Below, piece by piece: positions 7,851 to 14,844 of a stretch of 22,947 bases of DNA. Positions within the stretch are counted from its first letter, which is position 1. The number at the start of each line of letters is the position of its first letter. The notes beneath the pieces are model-generated. The model searched no databases. It was given only the letters and a program-made list of their open reading frames with translations, and was not told the origin of the DNA. Where the stretch lies: the IMG/VR virus record IMGVR_UViG_3300005095_000127, positions 1 through 22,947 of that record; one strand, given 5' to 3'. The stretch comes from a virus. Position numbers and translations under genes: made by a program.

Positions 7851-8068
7851 TATGCTACTCCAAGTAGTTCGTTTATCTGATCGACGCTCATCGCGTCGAT
7901 CGCCGATGCAGGACGCGGCGGGCGGGTGACGAGGAAGTCCTCGACGGTACGGTCGCCCTTGAAGTTGGCAGCGAAGAACATCTGCATCAGTCGCGCCATC
8001 TGCATCTCCTGTATCTCGGGTTCGGTGCTGAAGAACTCAGCCCACTCTTCCAGCTCCGAGGCGGTCAT
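7850..8068 (-). CDS. Downstream frame of the tail assembly chaperone (GT-type extension)
   Basis: The first ATG of this frame is at 8068, but the frame is open back to 8149, where it meets an A AAA AAG slippery site in the upstream chaperone gene at exactly the -1 phase. The likely product is therefore a fusion: 113 residues of the upstream protein plus 99 residues from here (about 212 aa), like gpG-T of lambda. The sequence (TASELEEWAEFFSTEPEIQEMQMARLMQMFFAANFKGDR) is helical, as in second chaperone domains that contact the tape measure. It lies immediately before the tape measure, as expected. Independent translation from 8068 is possible but the ribosome site is weak. Confidence 0.75.
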   Translation of the reverse strand: MTASELEEWAEFFSTEPEIQEMQMARLMQMFFAANFKGDRTVEDFLVTRPPRPASAIDAMSVDQINELLGVA

Positions 8069-8085
8069 GGTCGCCTCGATCTGCG

Positions 8086-8487
8086 CTACGGTCCTTCCGA
8101 TGTACCCGGCGACTCTGTGGAGGAGGACCCTCCGTTTGTCGCCGGCGGCTTTTTTGGGCGGTCAAGTTCCTCCAGCGCCTCACCAATGGTATTGATACCG
8201 GCAATGGCTCCACCACCGAGAGCGCGAAGCTCGTCGGCGGTCATCTCGGGATCGGTCAGCGCGTATGCGACCGCCTGGATCCGCCCGGCGGTGAATGCCT
8301 CGAGCGTTGGCCGAAGTTTCCCATTCTCTGCTGGTTCCGCGTCGCGGAACATGATCTCATTGACATGCGCGCGCTCGCCGACGCTCAGCTGCCGGATCGT
8401 CACCTCGCCGCCCCACTCGGGCACGGGAACAACACGGGTATCGAAGCCGAAGCGCTCTTTGAGCTTTTTTGCGCTGATCTTTTTCAT
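8086..8487 (-). CDS. Tail assembly chaperone (gpG-like), 133 aa
   Basis: Lies between the major tail protein and the tape measure, the standard place of the tail chaperone. The N-terminus (MKKISAKKLKERFGFDTRVVP) leads into a compact domain with a RQLSVGERAHVNEIMF helix, typical of short phage chaperones. After a proline- and serine-rich tail the zero-frame product stops at 8086. At codons 112-113 the heptamer A AAA AAG allows a minority of ribosomes to shift -1 and add the downstream domain. The family coats the tape measure during tail assembly and is absent from virions. Confidence 0.8.
   Translation of the reverse strand: MKKISAKKLKERFGFDTRVVPVPEWGGEVTIRQLSVGERAHVNEIMFRDAEPAENGKLRPTLEAFTAGRIQAVAYALTDPEMTADELRALGGGAIAGINTIGEALEELDRPKKPPATNGGSSSTESPGTSEGP
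8106..8155 (-). other. Programmed -1 frameshift signal in the tail chaperone gene
   Basis: Read on the minus strand, positions 8155-8149 are A AAA AAG in the zero frame (CCA AAA AAG), the classic strong -1 slippery heptamer of bacteria. Three nucleotides later an 8-bp perfect stem can form, CCGGCGAC (8145-8138) with GTCGCCGG (8113-8106). It encloses a smaller GGAG/CTCC hairpin. A -1 shift enters a frame with no stop until 7850. The spacer is shorter than the usual 5-9 nt, so the base of the stem may open. Confidence 0.8.
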
Positions 8488-8499
8488 GCGATCACCCCG

Positions 8500-8964
8500 T
8501 TAGGCCGCGGCCGCTTCTACGGGGATGCCGACCTGACGCCAAGTGGTCTCGGTCTTCCACTTTCCGTTCTGCTCGCCCTTGTGTTTGTAGCCCTTGACCT
8601 TGAACGGTATGATGTAGGTGGTGCCGGTGGTCTCAGAGCCGGTGGCGTTGTTCATGGTCAGGCGCACCTCGATCTCCTTGTCCGCGTCGTTGGTGGCGGT
8701 CTTGGCCGAGCGGACGATGGTGTCGGCGGCGTTGGTAGCCGCCTGTGTCCATGTGTACTCGAATGTCTGATCGGAGAATTTGTTCATCCCCAGTGTGACA
8801 TCCTCGGTATCGGTCTCGAGGCAGTAGTCGCTCTGCTCGTCATTGGTGCCAAAGTCGATCTCGATCGCGTTGGCGTTGCAGACGAACTTCTCCCAGTCGG
8901 TGTCGCCTTTTTTTCGTACTTCGACGACGGTACCGCCGTACATGGTTTTGCCGGTGTTGGCCAT
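8500..8964 (-). CDS. Major tail (tube) protein, 154 aa
   Basis: AAGGAG lies 6 nt before ATG 8964. The protein is beta-rich, with an N-terminal MANTGKTMYGGTVVEV and a central immunoglobulin- or tube-like pattern; its size suits a siphovirus tube subunit. Gene order fixes the assignment: tail terminator upstream, tail chaperone with a frameshift downstream. An alanine-rich C-terminus (PVEAAAA) ends the protein. Many copies would stack as hexameric rings around the tape measure. No separate C-terminal Ig-like domain is seen. Confidence 0.78.
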   Translation of the reverse strand: MANTGKTMYGGTVVEVRKKGDTDWEKFVCNANAIEIDFGTNDEQSDYCLETDTEDVTLGMNKFSDQTFEYTWTQAATNAADTIVRSAKTATNDADKEIEVRLTMNNATGSETTGTTYIIPFKVKGYKHKGEQNGKWKTETTWRQVGIPVEAAAA

Positions 8965-8973
8965 GGTGTCTCC

Positions 8974-9315
8974 TTATGTGTTGGTTTGGAATGTGATGAT
9001 CTGCACGAACTGCTCGGCAGGCTCATCGAAGCCGTCCTGCGAGACGACCTCTCGGATATCGTGGCCGAATGCGGCCAGAGCAGCGATGGTCTCTTCGCGG
9101 ATGGTGACCGCGTCGAGGTAGTCGTCGGCATAGACATCGATCTCCCAGTCGGTCTGCCGCACCGGATCGGCGCAGGTGACGTCGTCGATCCGGTCGCGGC
9201 GGGTGAAGACAAGCTTCGGACTCACGGTGTCCTGATGGAACACATTCGCGAAGACCCGGCCGCCGACAGACGTGACGTTGTCGCGCAGGTGGGTGAACAT
9301 CTCCTGTTCGATCAT
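8974..9315 (-). CDS. Tail terminator / tail completion protein (DUF3168-like)
   Basis: A 113-aa protein; AAGGAG precedes ATG 9315. The N-terminus (MIEQEMFTHLRDNVTSVGGRVFANVF) and the later pattern (LVFTRRDR ... DWEIDVYADDYLDAVTIREE) match the small alpha/beta fold of DUF3168/gpU-type proteins. These cap the tail tube and join it to the neck. Its position between the HK97 gp10-like protein and the major tail protein is canonical. Confidence 0.75.
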   Translation of the reverse strand: MIEQEMFTHLRDNVTSVGGRVFANVFHQDTVSPKLVFTRRDRIDDVTCADPVRQTDWEIDVYADDYLDAVTIREETIAALAAFGHDIREVVSQDGFDEPAEQFVQIITFQTNT

Positions 9316-9316
9316 G

Positions 9317-9790
9317 CTATCTCCTTGTCTTTGCCAGCTGTTTTTCTACGCCGTCGTGGATCTTGTCAATGAAGGCGCGCGTCACCTCTGAGGTGGTCGC
9401 CTCGGCGGCCGGGCGCAGGTACGGCCTGGCCTCCATCTTGACGGTCCCGAACTCCAGAAGCAGGCCGTGGTAGGACCGCAGCTTGAACTTCGTTCGTGTC
9501 TTCTCTCCATCGACGCGGATGGTGCGGCGTACGGTGATGGTGCTCTTTGGCAGGACAAGGAACTGCACCGTGCCAGGAGGGGCTTTGTCCTCCTTGACCC
9601 TGCTGATGCCGATGCTCATCCGCAGGCGTCCGGTGCGTACCGGCGCGCGGCGTTTTGCCTCGTTCTTGATGACATTGGCCGCCGCGCGTGCGGCACTGAC
9701 GACCACGCGTTTGCGCAGGGCGACGTCGAGCTGCTGGAGCGCACGATCGGCCTGTTCGAACGACCGGGTTACTGTCGGCACCTGCATCAT
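9317..9790 (-). CDS. HK97 gp10-like neck / tail component
   Basis: A 157-aa protein starting with tandem ATG codons at 9790 and overlapping the head-closure gene by 4 bp. It shows the typical HK97-gp10 pattern: an N-terminal helix with LQQLDVALRKRVVVSAARAA, then KNEAKRRAPVRTGRLRMSI, and the later YHGLLLEFGTVKMEARPYLRPA. The motif 'AP..TG.L..SI' followed by 'EFGT....PFLRPA' is diagnostic of this family. It is basic. It acts in joining head and tail; the exact mechanism is not established for this phage. Confidence 0.85.
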   Translation of the reverse strand: MMQVPTVTRSFEQADRALQQLDVALRKRVVVSAARAAANVIKNEAKRRAPVRTGRLRMSIGISRVKEDKAPPGTVQFLVLPKSTITVRRTIRVDGEKTRTKFKLRSYHGLLLEFGTVKMEARPYLRPAAEATTSEVTRAFIDKIHDGVEKQLAKTRR

Positions 9791-10110
9791 GTGTCTGCCT
9801 CCTCCCGCGCGATGATCCGCAGTGCGCGGTCGCGCTCGTCGAGATTGAGTATCGAGACGATCTCGAAGGTGCGGTCGCGTGCGGCGATGCGCATCTTCGG
9901 ATCCAGCCCGGGGATGTAGCGGGTGAGGATCTGATGGGTGGCCGTGGCGTGCTTCTCATGCGCGTACCACCGCTCCCCGCCGCTGACGGGTCGGATCTCC
10001 GCGAAGGCGTCGGCGTAGTCCGACCATGTCTCGGTGCGGCCGCCTGCTGCGTCCTGCCCCTTGATCAGCTGCTGGAATCGGATGCGGTGGCGCATGGGTC
10101 CTACTCTCAT
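9787..10110 (-). CDS. Head closure / head-tail joining protein
   Basis: A 107-aa protein of the phage head-tail joining family (SPP1 gp16-like). It has the N-terminal MRVGPMRHRIRFQQ, the W-x-D-YADAFAEIRPVSG segment and a KMRIAARDRTFEIVSI strand. The pattern 'G.lr.ri.fq......G....W.......a.I.p..g.E' is what I recognise. It closes the connector after DNA packaging and gives a docking surface for the tail. It overlaps both neighbours by 4 bp. Confidence 0.83.
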   Translation of the reverse strand: MRVGPMRHRIRFQQLIKGQDAAGGRTETWSDYADAFAEIRPVSGGERWYAHEKHATATHQILTRYIPGLDPKMRIAARDRTFEIVSILNLDERDRALRIIAREEADT

Positions 10111-10658
10111 AACGGGTACACCCGATGGCTGTCAAGTAGACGATCGAACTGACCGGCGGCCGTGTCGGTGACGATCGTCCCGGTGACCAGACGCTCCCGA
10201 TGCTCGAAGAGCGTCAGGCCGTAGGTGAGGATGTAGCTGACGATCTGTGACGGGGTCGGATCGTATCCGGCGGTGAAGCGGATCGTCACCATGCCGCCGT
10301 CTGCCAGATCGTCCGGAGCATCGTCGAACGTGATGGTAGCGCGATCGGTGGACTCGGATACCGTCACGGTGTAGTCGGTGATCGTCCCGGTCGTGCCGTC
10401 CGTCGCCTCATAGGTGATCGAGACGATCTCACCCAGCGGCGTACGATCCAGCTCAACGGGCGCGAAGCTCTCGACGCTCATCTCGTAGGTCCCGCGGGTA
10501 AGGGTGCGGTTGGTCACCTGCGCAGCCCGCTCGGTCGCCGCATCGATGGTGCGCTGGACCGTGTCATCCTCGAAGTCGTGGAGGATACGGTAGAAGGCCT
10601 TGGCCTCTGCCAGCGTGACGGCTGGGACAGGATCGGAGACGAGCGTCGAGACCGGCAT
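10107..10658 (-). CDS. Head-tail connector / adaptor protein (gp6- or phiE125 gp8-like)
   Basis: A 183-aa protein with GGAGG upstream of ATG 10658. It starts with a short strand (VTLAEAKAFYRI) followed by a helix containing DDTVQRTIDAATERAAQVTNRTL, the hallmark of adaptor proteins that form a 12-13-mer ring beneath the portal. The longer form with a central beta insertion (residues 60-135), ending in VTIRFTAGYD and then a C-terminal helix, is typical of the phiE125 gp8 subfamily. It lies in the canonical order capsid - connector - head closure. Confidence 0.8.
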   Translation of the reverse strand: MPVSTLVSDPVPAVTLAEAKAFYRILHDFEDDTVQRTIDAATERAAQVTNRTLTRGTYEMSVESFAPVELDRTPLGEIVSITYEATDGTTGTITDYTVTVSESTDRATITFDDAPDDLADGGMVTIRFTAGYDPTPSQIVSYILTYGLTLFEHRERLVTGTIVTDTAAGQFDRLLDSHRVYPL

Positions 10659-11233
10659 CAGTCATCCTCCCCTTTGCGGCTCTCTACCACGGCATCGAGG
10701 ATGTGGCGTGCCGCGGCGGTGAGATTGCCTTTTTTTGTCAGGGTGATGTCGCCAATATCGACCGAGGCGATCACCGCGTCGATATCCTCATCCTCGTCGA
10801 AGAACTCTCCAAGGTAGTCGCGCACCTGCTCGACGACGGTGTCGTCGCCCGTGTCGCCATCTGGGAGGGCCGGGCGTCCGTCGCGCTGGCGCAGCTGATC
10901 GATCATCTCTGCGCGCGCTTCGTCTCCAAGATGCACATCGGCCAGCCGCGCCTCCAGATCGACGACGCGGCCGTATGCGGCGGTCAGCTCTGTTTCGAGC
11001 GCTTCGCGGTTGGCCAGATCACGGGCGCGCGCTTCGCGCTGCGCCGCTGCGGCCACTGCTTTGTCGTGCGCGGCGCGGGCGGCATCGTATGCTTTGGGGT
11101 CGACGGGACCTGCTGATCCGGCATCGATGAGGCGCAGCGCCTCGGCGATGGGCAGATCGATCTCGTCACCGGGTGAGTTGGATCCATTCGCGCCGGAGCG
11201 TCCGACGAGAAGTTTCACTGTGAGCCTCTTCAT
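10658..11233 (-). CDS. Putative head-associated protein, 191 aa
   Basis: Residues 1-42 (VKLLVGRSGANGSNSPGDEIDLPIAEALRLIDAGSA) form a short module common in phage head-region proteins: '..LL.G....g...pGd.i.l...EA.rLI.aG.A'. An alanine-rich coiled coil (about 48-115) and an acidic C-terminal region follow. The coil could be a spacer or oligomerisation segment. It sits between major capsid and connector, so a minor head or assembly protein is likely. The function of the module is not known to me. Confidence 0.55.
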   Translation of the reverse strand: MKRLTVKLLVGRSGANGSNSPGDEIDLPIAEALRLIDAGSAGPVDPKAYDAARAAHDKAVAAAAQREARARDLANREALETELTAAYGRVVDLEARLADVHLGDEARAEMIDQLRQRDGRPALPDGDTGDDTVVEQVRDYLGEFFDEDEDIDAVIASVDIGDITLTKKGNLTAAARHILDAVVESRKGEDD

Positions 11234-11237
11234 CTCA

Positions 11238-12434
11238 TCATCCCATCACGAAGTTGGCCGCAGCGTCGGTGAGCGTGAGCTTGCCATCGGTACGTTTGCG
11301 GATCCGGAATCCGATCATCCCCTCGTCTGCGTACTTCTCGTTAAGCCGCTGGAGGAACATCCCTCCGCGGTCTGCGATATCGTAGTAGCGCCAGTTGGCG
11401 ATGACGGCGGGTTTCTCACCGGAAGTGAGCGCGGCCATGTGCTCGGACTCGTAGAGCGGTTTACCCAGGAGCATGTCGGGTTGTCCGGCCTGGTAGCTCG
11501 GTTGCCAGAGGTACTGACCGTTGCCGTCCTTGAGCTTGCGGACGGCCTTGACCCATGCGCTGGATGCGACGATCGCCGCGTCGGTGCGGTAGCGTGCCTT
11601 GAGCGCGTAGACAAACTCGACCACTTCGTCGGAGGTGATCGCATCGGCCGCCGCCGCGGTGACGCCGGTGGCTGCCGTGACGGTGATGCCTGTGGGTTTC
11701 CCCGATCCGTCACCGGTAAGGAACGCAACCTCCTCGGCCTGCTCATATCCGGCCTGCATTTTGCCGATCAGGTGTGCTTCGAGATTGAAGGCACTGTCCT
11801 CGAGCAGCTCTTCGGATACTTTGATGATACCGCCGACCTTGTGCGCTCCGATGGTGACGCTTCCGAACGTCTGCTCTTTCTCTGTGTAGGTCGACCCCTC
11901 TCCAAGCCAGTCGAACTGAGGCAGTCCTGTGTCGATGGGGATGTCGGTGGTGTTGGCCGTCGAGTAGACGTTGGCCAGCTGACGGATCCAGCTGGCGGCG
12001 TTGAGCCCGGTGATGATCTCGGAGGCTATCTGGGTGGGGACGAGGTAGCCGCCCTTGGAGTCCGTACCTTCCACCTGCGCTGCGCGGTAGGAAGCGAGGA
12101 TCTTCTTGGACGAGGCGGACATGCCGGACGCGCCGTTGCGTACCATGTCGAAGAACGCTTCCTTGTGCGCCTGGAGATCGTAGGACTTCTGCGGATCTCC
12201 CTGCTGGTTGGTTCCGCCAACGAGCGGGTTGGAGGCAGGGGCGTTCAGGGTCGCTTCAAAATCATCGAGACGTTTCATCCGCTCGATCTGTTTGCCCAGC
12301 GCGTCGAACTCCTGCTCCATCGCGTCCCATTTTTGCGCGGCGGCTTCGTCCATGCCGTCGTGGTGTTTGTCGTTGAGGGCCTTCATGTCGTGGAAGAGCT
12401 TGTTGCGCTTCTCCTGCAGTTCTTTGGGTGTCAT
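11238..12434 (-). CDS. Major capsid protein, HK97 fold
   Basis: A 398-aa protein. The start at ATG 12434 is chosen because AGGAG lies upstream and the start overlaps the protease stop by 4 bp; the open frame extends further without a ribosome site. Residues 1-65 (TPKELQEKRNKLFHDMKALND ... ) form the helical delta/scaffold domain. Residues about 110-398 show HK97-family patterns: GGYLVPTQIASEIITGLNAASWIRQLA, a beta-rich E-loop region, AFLTGDGSGKPTGI and the P-domain helix. The adjacent protease presumably removes the delta domain during maturation. Confidence 0.92.
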   Translation of the reverse strand: MTPKELQEKRNKLFHDMKALNDKHHDGMDEAAAQKWDAMEQEFDALGKQIERMKRLDDFEATLNAPASNPLVGGTNQQGDPQKSYDLQAHKEAFFDMVRNGASGMSASSKKILASYRAAQVEGTDSKGGYLVPTQIASEIITGLNAASWIRQLANVYSTANTTDIPIDTGLPQFDWLGEGSTYTEKEQTFGSVTIGAHKVGGIIKVSEELLEDSAFNLEAHLIGKMQAGYEQAEEVAFLTGDGSGKPTGITVTAATGVTAAAADAITSDEVVEFVYALKARYRTDAAIVASSAWVKAVRKLKDGNGQYLWQPSYQAGQPDMLLGKPLYESEHMAALTSGEKPAVIANWRYYDIADRGGMFLQRLNEKYADEGMIGFRIRKRTDGKLTLTDAAANFVMG

Positions 12435-13168
12435 ATCTGTGCTCCTATGAGTTTGAGTCTGTTGGCCGTGTAGCCAGGGCTGCGTGCCAGGGCTGGTGGC
12501 TCTGCCGGTGGTGGGGTCGGATCTGGGGCGGGGTCGGCGCGTGCCGCCGGGGCGCAGGCTGCCATGAGCGCGGCCATGCGCTCCTCGTCCGGTGCCCGCG
12601 CGGCGTTGCGGACGTGCGCCTCGCACGCGCGGAACCGCTGGGTGGCGAGCGCGATCGCTGTCATGCGGTCTGTCGGGGCTTCTACTGTTTCCATCTCATC
12701 GGCAAAACCTCCTTGTGTGATCTCCTCGCCGAAGAGGTAGGTCTCCTCGTCGAGCAGTTTGGCGATGGCCTCTTCGCTCTTTCCGGTGCGTGCGGCGTAC
12801 GCGTAGATGAGCAGGCCGGTGAGCCCCTCGGCGATGTCGGCGGTGCGGCGCAGCTCTCGGTGATCTCCGATCCCGACCGTCCAGACGTTGTGGATCATCA
12901 TCGTGCTGTTGGACCGCACGGTGATGGTGTCGCCTGCCATCGCGATGTAACTGGTGATCGACGCGGCCAGGGAGTTGATGAGGATATGCACCGACCCGCG
13001 GTCGTAGTCGCGCAGGGCGTTGTGGATCTGGATCCCCTCGAACACATCCCCGCCGGGAGAGTCGAGGACGACCCGCACGTCGCCGGTGGCTTCTGTGAGC
13101 TGTCGGATGATCTGCTCCGCGGTGATGTACCCGTAGCCGATCTCGTCGTCGATCTTGATGATGGTCAT
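12431..13168 (-). CDS. ClpP-like prohead protease
   Basis: A 245-aa protein of the ClpP/crotonase-type head maturation protease group. The oxyanion loop DSPGG is at residues 36-40, the nucleophile in SLAASITSY (Ser70), and the histidine in TMMIHNVW (His93). Downstream lies the typical EETYLFGEEITQGGFADE helix. The C-terminal 60 residues are proline- and alanine-rich and low in complexity, probably a scaffold-like or capsid-contact tail. AAAGGAG precedes the ATG. It cleaves the capsid delta domain and itself in the prohead. The order portal - protease - capsid is standard. Confidence 0.9.
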   Translation of the reverse strand: MTIIKIDDEIGYGYITAEQIIRQLTEATGDVRVVLDSPGGDVFEGIQIHNALRDYDRGSVHILINSLAASITSYIAMAGDTITVRSNSTMMIHNVWTVGIGDHRELRRTADIAEGLTGLLIYAYAARTGKSEEAIAKLLDEETYLFGEEITQGGFADEMETVEAPTDRMTAIALATQRFRACEAHVRNAARAPDEERMAALMAACAPAARADPAPDPTPPPAEPPALARSPGYTANRLKLIGAQI

Positions 13169-14367
13169 TTTGTTTCTCCTTTAACGGCTCTCTCGAGCGT
13201 GGTCATGTTGAGCTGGATCAGGTGCGCGTCTCCTGCATCACCCATCGCGTCGAGCCCCTCGAGCTGGCGCACCTCATTCGGGGTCATCACACCGATGTCG
13301 ATGAGGGTGCGGTATCCGTCGGTGCGGCTCTTGTAATCACCGCGCATGAGGCTGTTGAGGTTGAACCGCACAAAGAGCGACGGATCGGATGCGAGGATCT
13401 GCGCCTCGATCGCCTGCTCGATCTTGACGGCGATGGGGCGCAGGGTGTTGACGACGAAGTTGGTGCTCATCTGCTCCATGTTGTTGAAGGTGCTTTTGTC
13501 CATCTCCCCGAGCATGTAGAGCGGTACTTTGAAGATCCCGGCGATCTCGGCTTTTTGAAATTTGCGTGTCTCGAGAAATTGGCTGTCCTCGTTCGAGATC
13601 GTGAGCTTCTCGAACTTCATCCCCTCCTCGAGCAGGATCGGTTTGCCGGTGTTGGCCAACCCCTGATAGCGATCCTTGAACTGTTTGCGCAGCTTGTCGG
13701 CCGCTTCGATGCTGAGCTGCCCGGGGTGGGAGAGGATCCCGCCTGCGTTGGCTCCGTTCTCGAAGTATTTTACCCCGTATGTCTCGGCAGTTTTTGCCAG
13801 TTTGATCGTATCGGCGTTGTAGGCGATCGGTGAGAGGCCGTCGAGACCGGTGCGATCTGGGAGTCCCTTGATGTGCAGTACGTCCTCGCTGGGGATCGCT
13901 ACCTGGTCGCCATCGACCGTGTAAACGTAGACGACGTTTTTGGCCTCGTCGAGCATCACCTGCATGTTGTCTGCGATGAGGGGGTAGAGCCCGAGCACCT
14001 CCCCGCGGCCGTTGCGGACGATCTGCGAGTAGTGGCGACCGCGGAGATTGAGATCGGTGATGATCATCTGCCGCCACTCGAAGCTGGTCATGTAAGGGTT
14101 GGGCGAGAGGCGCAGGATGCGGGAGAGGGACGAGTCGGTGATCTCCTCTTTGCCTTTTTGGGTGCGACGGTAGAGCTTGAGCGAGACGGAGCTCATCGCG
14201 TCGGCGATGGCCTGATTGCAGCTCCAGACGGCTGAGTGACGCATCGCGGTCTCCGGAGTGATATCACCGACGTCGGCCGAGAGCGTCGAGTAGATCAACC
14301 CCGTAGAGGGTACCGGGTAGAGCCCGTCGGTCGAACGCGCGAAAAACCCTCCGAATATCCCCATCAC
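13165..14367 (-). CDS. Portal protein, HK97 family
   Basis: A 400-aa protein, normal length for the family. Recognisable parts are HSAVWSCNQAIADAMSSVSLKLYRR near residues 44-68, then LSPNPYMTSFEWRQMIITDLNLRGRHYSQI, followed by VPLYMLGEMDKSTFNNMEQMSTNFVVNTLRP. These are signatures of the siphovirus portal that forms the dodecameric DNA channel and terminase dock. The first codons are tandem ATGs; either could be used. It overlaps a small membrane-protein gene upstream and the protease downstream by 4 bp each. Confidence 0.93.
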   Translation of the reverse strand: MMGIFGGFFARSTDGLYPVPSTGLIYSTLSADVGDITPETAMRHSAVWSCNQAIADAMSSVSLKLYRRTQKGKEEITDSSLSRILRLSPNPYMTSFEWRQMIITDLNLRGRHYSQIVRNGRGEVLGLYPLIADNMQVMLDEAKNVVYVYTVDGDQVAIPSEDVLHIKGLPDRTGLDGLSPIAYNADTIKLAKTAETYGVKYFENGANAGGILSHPGQLSIEAADKLRKQFKDRYQGLANTGKPILLEEGMKFEKLTISNEDSQFLETRKFQKAEIAGIFKVPLYMLGEMDKSTFNNMEQMSTNFVVNTLRPIAVKIEQAIEAQILASDPSLFVRFNLNSLMRGDYKSRTDGYRTLIDIGVMTPNEVRQLEGLDAMGDAGDAHLIQLNMTTLERAVKGETK

Positions 14368-14549
14368 TCACCCCGCTCACGTCCGTGGTGGACGATCAAA
14401 AACGCGCCGACAAGCGCGGATACGGTCATCATCGACGCGGCACCGATCCGGGCGGCCGACGGAGCGACGAGCCAGAGGGCTGCTGACAGGGTTGCGACGA
14501 TGGTGAGGATGTACGCATAGAGCGCGAAGAGTATCTTGAGCTTTTCCAT
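14364..14549 (-). CDS. 61-aa two-pass membrane protein between terminase and portal
   Basis: Almost the whole protein is hydrophobic: segments at about residues 5-28 and 33-54 with a short loop, ending in a charged HHGRERGE. It follows the only sizeable gap in the late block and has no good ribosome site, while its stop overlaps the portal start by 4 bp. Small membrane proteins at this spot occur in some HK97-like phages, but I know of no defined function. Real coding status is likely but not certain. Confidence 0.5.
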   Translation of the reverse strand: MEKLKILFALYAYILTIVATLSAALWLVAPSAARIGAASMMTVSALVGAFLIVHHGRERGE

Positions 14550-14552
14550 GTG

Positions 14553-14590
14553 CGAATGATATACCCGTTTTGCGAAAATGGGTAAAAGTA
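14553..14590 (-). promoter_or_regulatory. Palindrome and possible promoter ahead of the head genes
   Basis: In the 52-bp gap after the HTH gene, TACCCGTTTT (14562-14571) and AAAATGGGTA (14575-14584) form a 23-bp near-perfect palindrome with one mismatch. On the minus strand, TTTACC and TATATC are separated by 17 bp and could be weak -35 and -10 boxes, with the palindrome lying between them. It could be an operator for the adjacent HTH protein or a weak hairpin. On the plus strand the same repeat is followed by AAAAGTATTT, not by a good U-tract. Confidence 0.4.
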
Positions 14591-14601
14591 TTTATTGAGA
14601 G

Positions 14602-14844
14602 TTAACACTTTTTGGTTTCGCGGTCAAAAATCAGCCAGTCCAGCGACACGTCACGGCGGGCGCAGAACATCGCCAATTGGTCGAGCGGGAGATAGTCGGC
14701 ACTCTTATAGACGCGGATGGAGTTCGGGGAGAGACCGAGCTCTTCGGCGACGTGCCGATCGTATATGCGTCCTGGTATCTCCGGGGAGAGGATGTCCTTG
14801 ATCCGTTCGACTATCTCGGTGAATGGGGTGTGGTTGTATGTCAT
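14602..14844 (-). CDS. Stand-alone CI-type helix-turn-helix protein, 80 aa
   Basis: The start is ATG 14844, overlapping the terminase stop by 4 bp. The whole protein corresponds to the N-terminal DNA-binding domain of phage CI repressors: a helix FTEIVERIKDILS, then HVAEELGLSPNSIRVYKSADYLP as the HTH, and the family ending of the type 'l...c...gvSLDWLi'. It has no S24 peptidase domain, so RecA-triggered cleavage is not expected. It lies in the late block, immediately upstream of a palindrome at 14562-14584, and may regulate the head genes or act in control of another element. No partner is visible. Confidence 0.68.
   Translation of the reverse strand: MTYNHTPFTEIVERIKDILSPEIPGRIYDRHVAEELGLSPNSIRVYKSADYLPLDQLAMFCARRDVSLDWLIFDRETKKC

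Noticed and set aside
8365-9372. Plus-strand open frame of 335 codons opposite tail genes
   Set aside because: Antisense shadow of the tail chaperone, major tail protein and terminator genes, with no start signal or recognisable domain.
11010-12473. Long plus-strand open frame (487 codons) opposite the capsid and head genes
   Set aside because: It is a mirror of codon bias in GC-rich genes on the other strand. It has no ribosome site, low-complexity content, and lies opposite well-supported capsid coding sequence.
12428-13336. Plus-strand open frame of 302 codons opposite the prohead protease
   Set aside because: Antisense shadow; the minus strand encodes a protease with intact catalytic motifs.
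14562-14584. Palindrome after the HTH gene as an intrinsic terminator
   Set aside because: The stem is AT-rich in its inner part and no U-tract follows on the minus strand; an operator is more likely.
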